DNA of 64,000 bases, taken from Burkholderiales bacterium (GTDB taxonomy: Bacteria > Pseudomonadota > Gammaproteobacteria > Burkholderiales > Burkholderiaceae_C). Positions within the stretch are counted from its first letter, which is position 1. The number at the start of each line of letters is the position of its first letter. The stretch is taken from NCBI GenBank assembly GCA_021414305.1, contig JAIOOS010000010.1:62001-126000 (forward strand). Direction: 5' to 3'. Shown here one piece after another: positions 60,575 to 64,000 of this stretch. Below the pieces are notes generated by a model. That model had not been told where the DNA came from. It worked only from the letters and a program-made list of their open reading frames with translations, and did not search any database. Made by a program: the position numbers and the translations under genes.

Positions 60575-61354
60575 TCAGGCCGAGCGACGGAACAGCGACG
60601 AGGCGGTGCTGAGCCCGGCGATCTCGGCGGCGGTGGCCATCAGGGGCTCGCCGAGGCTGGCCATGCGTTCCTCCGTCAGCCGCACCAGCGGGCCGGCGAT
60701 GGTGACGACGCCGAGCGCGACCCCGCGCGAGACCACCGGCGCCGACATCGACGACATCGCCGGCGCGAACACCTCGCTGATGACGCTGTAGCCGCGCTTC
60801 CTCGCGGCGCGGACGTAGCCGAGCAGCGCCTTCACCGTCGTCGGCGCCTTCGGGCCGTGATCGTCGGGGGTGGCGAAGCCCTGCCGGGCGACCAGGGCGA
60901 GGGCGTCCTCGTCGCTCATCGTCGAGAGCCAGGCGTGGCCGGCGGCGCTGCACGAGAGCGGCACCGACAGGCCCATGTCGGGGTCGTAGCGCAGCCCCCG
61001 GGTCGCACCCTGGGCCTTGGCGACGAACACCAGCTCGCTGCCGTCGACGATCGCCAGGCGCACCAGCTCGCGCGATTCTTCCGCCAGGCGATCGAGCGAC
61101 GGCTGGGCGACGTCGACCACGCCCGAGGCGCTGAGAAAGCCGAGGCCCAGCGAGACCAGCTTGATCGTCAGCACGTAGTCGCCCTGGTTGCGTGCCTGGC
61201 GGACGTAGCCGCAGCGCGCCAGCTCGGTCAGCAGTCGATGGGTGGCGCTGAGCGGGAGCGCCGCCTCGGTGGCGACCCAGGAAAGCGCTCGGCCCTCGGG
61301 ATGGGCCGCCAGCAACTCCAGGACCTTGAAACCGCGTTCGAGAAGACTGCTCAT
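60575..61354 (-). CDS. IclR-family transcriptional regulator
   Basis: A 259-residue regulator. N-terminal winged helix (LERGFKVLELLAAHPEGRAL to SATHRLLTELARCGYV) and C-terminal effector domain with VFVAKAQGATRGLRY and SCSAAGHAWLS. It is divergent from the TRAP operon with a palindromic site between them, so it probably controls that operon, and itself, in response to the transported compound. The ATG at 61354 fits the family N-terminus (MSSLLERGF). Confidence 0.9.
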   Translation of the reverse strand: MSSLLERGFKVLELLAAHPEGRALSWVATEAALPLSATHRLLTELARCGYVRQARNQGDYVLTIKLVSLGLGFLSASGVVDVAQPSLDRLAEESRELVRLAIVDGSELVFVAKAQGATRGLRYDPDMGLSVPLSCSAAGHAWLSTMSDEDALALVARQGFATPDDHGPKAPTTVKALLGYVRAARKRGYSVISEVFAPAMSSMSAPVVSRGVALGVVTIAGPLVRLTEERMASLGEPLMATAAEIAGLSTASSLFRRSA

Positions 61355-61385
61355 GGACCGCGATCCTAGCGAAATGCCTAAGTGT

Positions 61386-61400
61386 TTTCCATATTGGAAA
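61386..61400. promoter_or_regulatory. IclR-type operator palindrome
   Basis: TTTCCA-TAT-TGGAAA, a perfect 6-bp dyad with a 3-bp centre, lies 31 bp above the IclR start and 47 bp above dctP. A third half-site, TTTCCA (61404-61409), follows. Operators bound by IclR, AllR and related proteins have this TGGAAA/TTTCCA core. Confidence 0.6.
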
Positions 61401-61447
61401 GTCTTTCCACTTGCTTGACCATCCGGGTCTTCACACTCGGAGACACC

Positions 61448-62461
61448 ATGCGTCCAGGCCGTCGTACGTTCCCCCTCCTCGCTGCCGCCCTCGGCCTCGC
61501 CCTCGCCCTGCCGGCGCTCGCCCAGGACATCCAGGAGCGGACGATCCGGTTCGGCCATCTGAACAACGCCGACCATCCGGTCAGCCTGGGCACGAAGCGC
61601 TTCGCCGAGCTGGTGGCAGCCAAGAGCGGCGGCAAGCTGAAGGTGCAGGAGTTCCCGTCGTCGACCCTCGGCAACGAGCTGCAGCAGCAGTCGGCCCTGC
61701 AGGGCGGCATCCAGGAAATGTCGGCGCCGGCGACGACCTCGCTTGCCGGCATCGTCAAGGAATTCGGCCTGGTCGACTTCCCGTTCGCGGTCGCCACCTT
61801 CGCCCAGGCCGACGCGCTGCTCGACGGCCCGCTCGGCCAGGCGCTGATCGCGAAGCTGCCCGAGAAAGGCCTGGTCGCGCTCGGCTACTGGGACCTGGGC
61901 TTTCGCAACGTCACCAACAGCAAGCGGCCGATCACCCGGGGCGAGGACCTCGACGGCCTGAAGATCCGCGTCATCCCCAACCCGGTGTTCCTCGACACCT
62001 TCAAGGCGTTCAAGGCCAACCCGGTGCCCATGCCCTTCGGCGAGCTCTACGGCGCGCTCGAGTCGAAGGCGGTCGACGGCCAGGAGAACCCGTTCTCGGT
62101 GATCCTCTCGAACAAGTTCTTCGAGGTGCAGAAGTACGTCAGCGCCACCAACCACGTGTACGCGGCGAACATCCTGCTTGTCAGCAAGCGCTTCTGGGAC
62201 AAGCTCTCGCCGGCCGAGCAGAAGATCCTCAACGACGCCGCCAACGAGACCCGTCCGTACCAACGCCAGGTGAGCCGCGCGGCGGCGCAGAAGGCGGTCG
62301 ACGAGCTCAAGGCCAAGGGCATGCAGTACAACGAGCTGGCCCCGGCCGAGCTGGCGAAGATGCGGGCGACCGCCAGGTCGGTGACCGACCGCTTCATCAC
62401 GACGTACGATCCGGCCGTCGCCAAGCTCTACACGGACGAGCTCGCCCGGATCCAGAAGTGA
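61448..62461 (+). CDS. dctP: TRAP transporter solute-binding protein DctP
   Basis: A 337-residue periplasmic binding protein with a signal peptide (about 1-26). DctP features: TIRFGHLNNADHPVSLGTKRFAELV, the DGLKIRVIPNPVF substrate-Arg region and ESKAVDGQENPFSVI. It captures an organic acid for DctQM. The ATG at 61448 starts the signal; the frame to 61382 covers the operator. Confidence 0.9.
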   Translation: MRPGRRTFPLLAAALGLALALPALAQDIQERTIRFGHLNNADHPVSLGTKRFAELVAAKSGGKLKVQEFPSSTLGNELQQQSALQGGIQEMSAPATTSLAGIVKEFGLVDFPFAVATFAQADALLDGPLGQALIAKLPEKGLVALGYWDLGFRNVTNSKRPITRGEDLDGLKIRVIPNPVFLDTFKAFKANPVPMPFGELYGALESKAVDGQENPFSVILSNKFFEVQKYVSATNHVYAANILLVSKRFWDKLSPAEQKILNDAANETRPYQRQVSRAAAQKAVDELKAKGMQYNELAPAELAKMRATARSVTDRFITTYDPAVAKLYTDELARIQK

Positions 62462-62469
62462 AGCCGCAA

Positions 62470-62916
62470 ATGAAGCTCCTGGTGCTGCACGGCCCGAACC
62501 TCAACCTGTTCGGCCGGCGCGAGCCGCACATCTACGGCACGACCACCCTCGCCGAGATCGACGCCAGGCTGCAGGCGCTCGCCGCCGAGCTCGGCGCCGA
62601 GCTCGAATGCTTCCAGTCGAACCACGAAGGCGCGCTGATCGACAAGCTGCACGAGCGGATCGACACGGTGCAGGGCGCGCTCGTCAACCCGGCCGGCCTC
62701 ACCCAGCACGGCGTGCCGCTGCACGACGCGATCAAGGCGATGCCCTTCCCCGTGCTCGAGGTGCACATGAGCAACATCGCCGCGCGCGAGGCATGGCGGG
62801 CGCACTCGATCATCTCGCCGGCGGTCAGGGGAACGATCCAGGGCCTGGGCTGGCGTTCCTACACGGCCGGCCTGCGCGTCCTCGCCGATTGGGCGCGCGA
62901 GGCGAACGGCGGCTGA
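62470..62916 (+). CDS. aroQ: Type II 3-dehydroquinate dehydratase
   Basis: A 148-residue dodecameric enzyme interconverting 3-dehydroquinate and 3-dehydroshikimate. Motifs LHGPNLNLFGRREPHIYG with the catalytic Arg and Tyr, QSNHEGALIDKLHE, NPAGLTQHGVPLHDA and EVHMSNIAARE. It sits between dctP and dctQ, so the operon probably handles quinate, shikimate or dehydroquinate. An in-frame GTG at 62458 overlapping the dctP stop is an alternative start. Confidence 0.92.
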   Translation: MKLLVLHGPNLNLFGRREPHIYGTTTLAEIDARLQALAAELGAELECFQSNHEGALIDKLHERIDTVQGALVNPAGLTQHGVPLHDAIKAMPFPVLEVHMSNIAAREAWRAHSIISPAVRGTIQGLGWRSYTAGLRVLADWAREANGG

Positions 62917-62917
62917 G

Positions 62918-63424
62918 GTGGACGCCGTCCTCAACCGCTACTGCCGCCTGCTCGAAGGCGTGATCGCCTTCTGCCTGGCGGCGATGGTGGTGCTGGTGTT
63001 CGGCAACGTCGTGCTGCGCTACGGCTTCAACTCGGGCATCTCGGTCTCGGAAGAGCTGTCGCGCTGGCTGTTCGTCTGGCTCACCTTCATGGGCGCGATC
63101 ATCGGCCTGCGCGAGCACGCCCACCTCGGCACCGACATGCTGGTCGGCAGGCTCGGCCCGATCGGCAAGAAGGTCTGCCTGGTCATGGCCTACGCGCTCA
63201 TGCTGCTGATGTGCTGGATGCTCTTCAGCGGCTCGCTCGAGCAGACCAAGATCAACTGGGACGTCACCGCGCCGTCGAGCGGCGCCTCGATGGCCTGGTT
63301 CTACAGCGTCGGCCTGGTCTTCGGCGTCTCGGCCGCGGCGGTGCTGCTCGTCGACCTGTTCAAGCTGCTGACCGGCCGCGCCGGCGACGCCGACCTCGTG
63401 ATCGTGCGCGAGGAACAGGTATGA
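62918..63424 (+). CDS. dctQ: TRAP transporter small permease DctQ
   Basis: A 168-residue membrane protein with four helices and the DctQ signature SEELSRWLFVWLTFMGAI in the second helix region. It links DctP to the large permease. It uses a GTG start and begins 1 bp after the aroQ stop. Its stop overlaps the dctM start by 4 bp. Confidence 0.9.
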   Translation: MDAVLNRYCRLLEGVIAFCLAAMVVLVFGNVVLRYGFNSGISVSEELSRWLFVWLTFMGAIIGLREHAHLGTDMLVGRLGPIGKKVCLVMAYALMLLMCWMLFSGSLEQTKINWDVTAPSSGASMAWFYSVGLVFGVSAAAVLLVDLFKLLTGRAGDADLVIVREEQV

Positions 63425-64000
63425 CGATCCTCGTCTTCGTCGGCTCGCTGCTCGCGGCCATGGCGATCGGCATCCCGATCTCGTTCGCCCTGCTCGTCTG
63501 CGGCGCGGCGCTGATGTGGCAGCTCGGGATGCTCGACCCGCAGATCCTGGCGCAGAACCTGATCAACGGCGCCAACAGCTATCCGCTGCTCGCCGTGCCC
63601 TTCTTCCTGCTCGCCGGCGAGCTGATGAACGTCGGCGGCCTGTCGCGCCGCATCGTCAACGTGGCGCTGGTGATGGTGGGCCACGTCAAGGGCGGCCTGG
63701 GCTACGTGGTGATCATCGCCGCCTGCCTGCTCGCCGCGATGTCCGGCTCGGCGGTGGCCGACGCCGCCGCGCTGACGACGCTGCTGCTGCCGATGATGGT
63801 GGCCGCCGGCCACGACAAGGCGCGCTCGGCCGGCCTCATCGCCTCGGCCGGCATCATCGCGCCGATCCTGCCGCCGAGCATCGGCTTCGTCATCTTCGGC
63901 GTGGCCGCCAACGTGTCGATCTCCAAGCTGTTCCTCGCCGGCATCGTGCCCGGGCTGATGCTCGGCGCCTCGATCTGGTTCACCTGGTGGTGGCTGGCGA
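63421..64000 (+). CDS. dctM: TRAP transporter large permease DctM, cut by window end
   Basis: The first 193 residues of a DctM permease, about half its normal length. It shows GIPISFALLVCGAAL, PFFLLAGELMN, MSGSAVADAAALTTLLLPMM and ASAGIIAPILPPSIGFVIFG. The reading frame is open to position 64000, so the truncation is due to the window. Confidence 0.92.
   Translation, partial: MTILVFVGSLLAAMAIGIPISFALLVCGAALMWQLGMLDPQILAQNLINGANSYPLLAVPFFLLAGELMNVGGLSRRIVNVALVMVGHVKGGLGYVVIIAACLLAAMSGSAVADAAALTTLLLPMMVAAGHDKARSAGLIASAGIIAPILPPSIGFVIFGVAANVSISKLFLAGIVPGLMLGASIWFTWWWLA

Overview
This 64 kb window comes from a high-GC chromosome, most likely a betaproteobacterium of the Burkholderiales. The evidence is indirect: strongly GC-biased codon use, dense operons with frequent GTG starts and ATGA stop/start overlaps, a TRAP transporter, Mop-type molybdate proteins and an arn/PmrAB module. 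No rRNA, tRNA, CRISPR array or insertion sequence could be supported.

Positions 1-9.4 kb look like a mobile or genomic-island segment. It begins with a mobilisation block on the minus strand: a ParB-like protein, a MOBP-like relaxase, a MobC-like accessory protein and an AlpA regulator. An orphan arsenate reductase follows. Next comes a visibly less GC-rich stretch of conflict-type genes: an AbiEi-like/Fic fusion, a divergent RHH/PIN-like pair and a GSU2403-type nucleotidyltransferase. Their upstream regions carry unusual DNA. The Fic gene is preceded by six 24-bp tandem repeats in exact register over a promoter. The RHH gene is preceded by a 36-bp palindrome with 12-bp perfect arms. The nucleotidyltransferase gene is preceded by two successive 31-bp TTACCC/GGGTAA palindromes. 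A 29-bp imperfect direct repeat flanks the nucleotidyltransferase. This is the best candidate for an undescribed system.

From about 9.4 kb to the right end the content is largely chromosomal: an unknown protein, CueR, AsmA and a thioredoxin-like protein; ModE and modABC, where ModC carries a ModG-like di-Mop tail with its own internal start signal; galE, a C-terminal processing protease, MoeB/ThiF, LOG, arginase, a second AsmA, thioredoxin, exonuclease III, GIY-YIG and a flavoprotein disulfide oxidoreductase. A complete, tightly coupled arn operon (arnT-arnE-arnB-arnC-formyltransferase-decarboxylase-arnD) diverges from a PmrA/PmrB-like two-component system. This would add L-Ara4N to lipid A in response to a sensed signal. 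ArnA is split into two genes, and PmrA-box-like repeats lie in the divergent promoter.

The remainder holds methyltransferases, a lipoprotein sugar dehydrogenase, MTA/SAH nucleosidase, an RND efflux operon (adaptor-pump-outer membrane factor), a large GAF/PAS hybrid histidine kinase, a GT2 glycosyltransferase, an M20 amidohydrolase, a RIO kinase and a rhomboid protease. The right edge has an IclR regulator divergent from a TRAP transporter operon (dctP-aroQ-dctQ-dctM, cut by the window end), with a perfect IclR-type palindrome between them. The aroQ gene inside the operon suggests uptake of quinate- or shikimate-like compounds.
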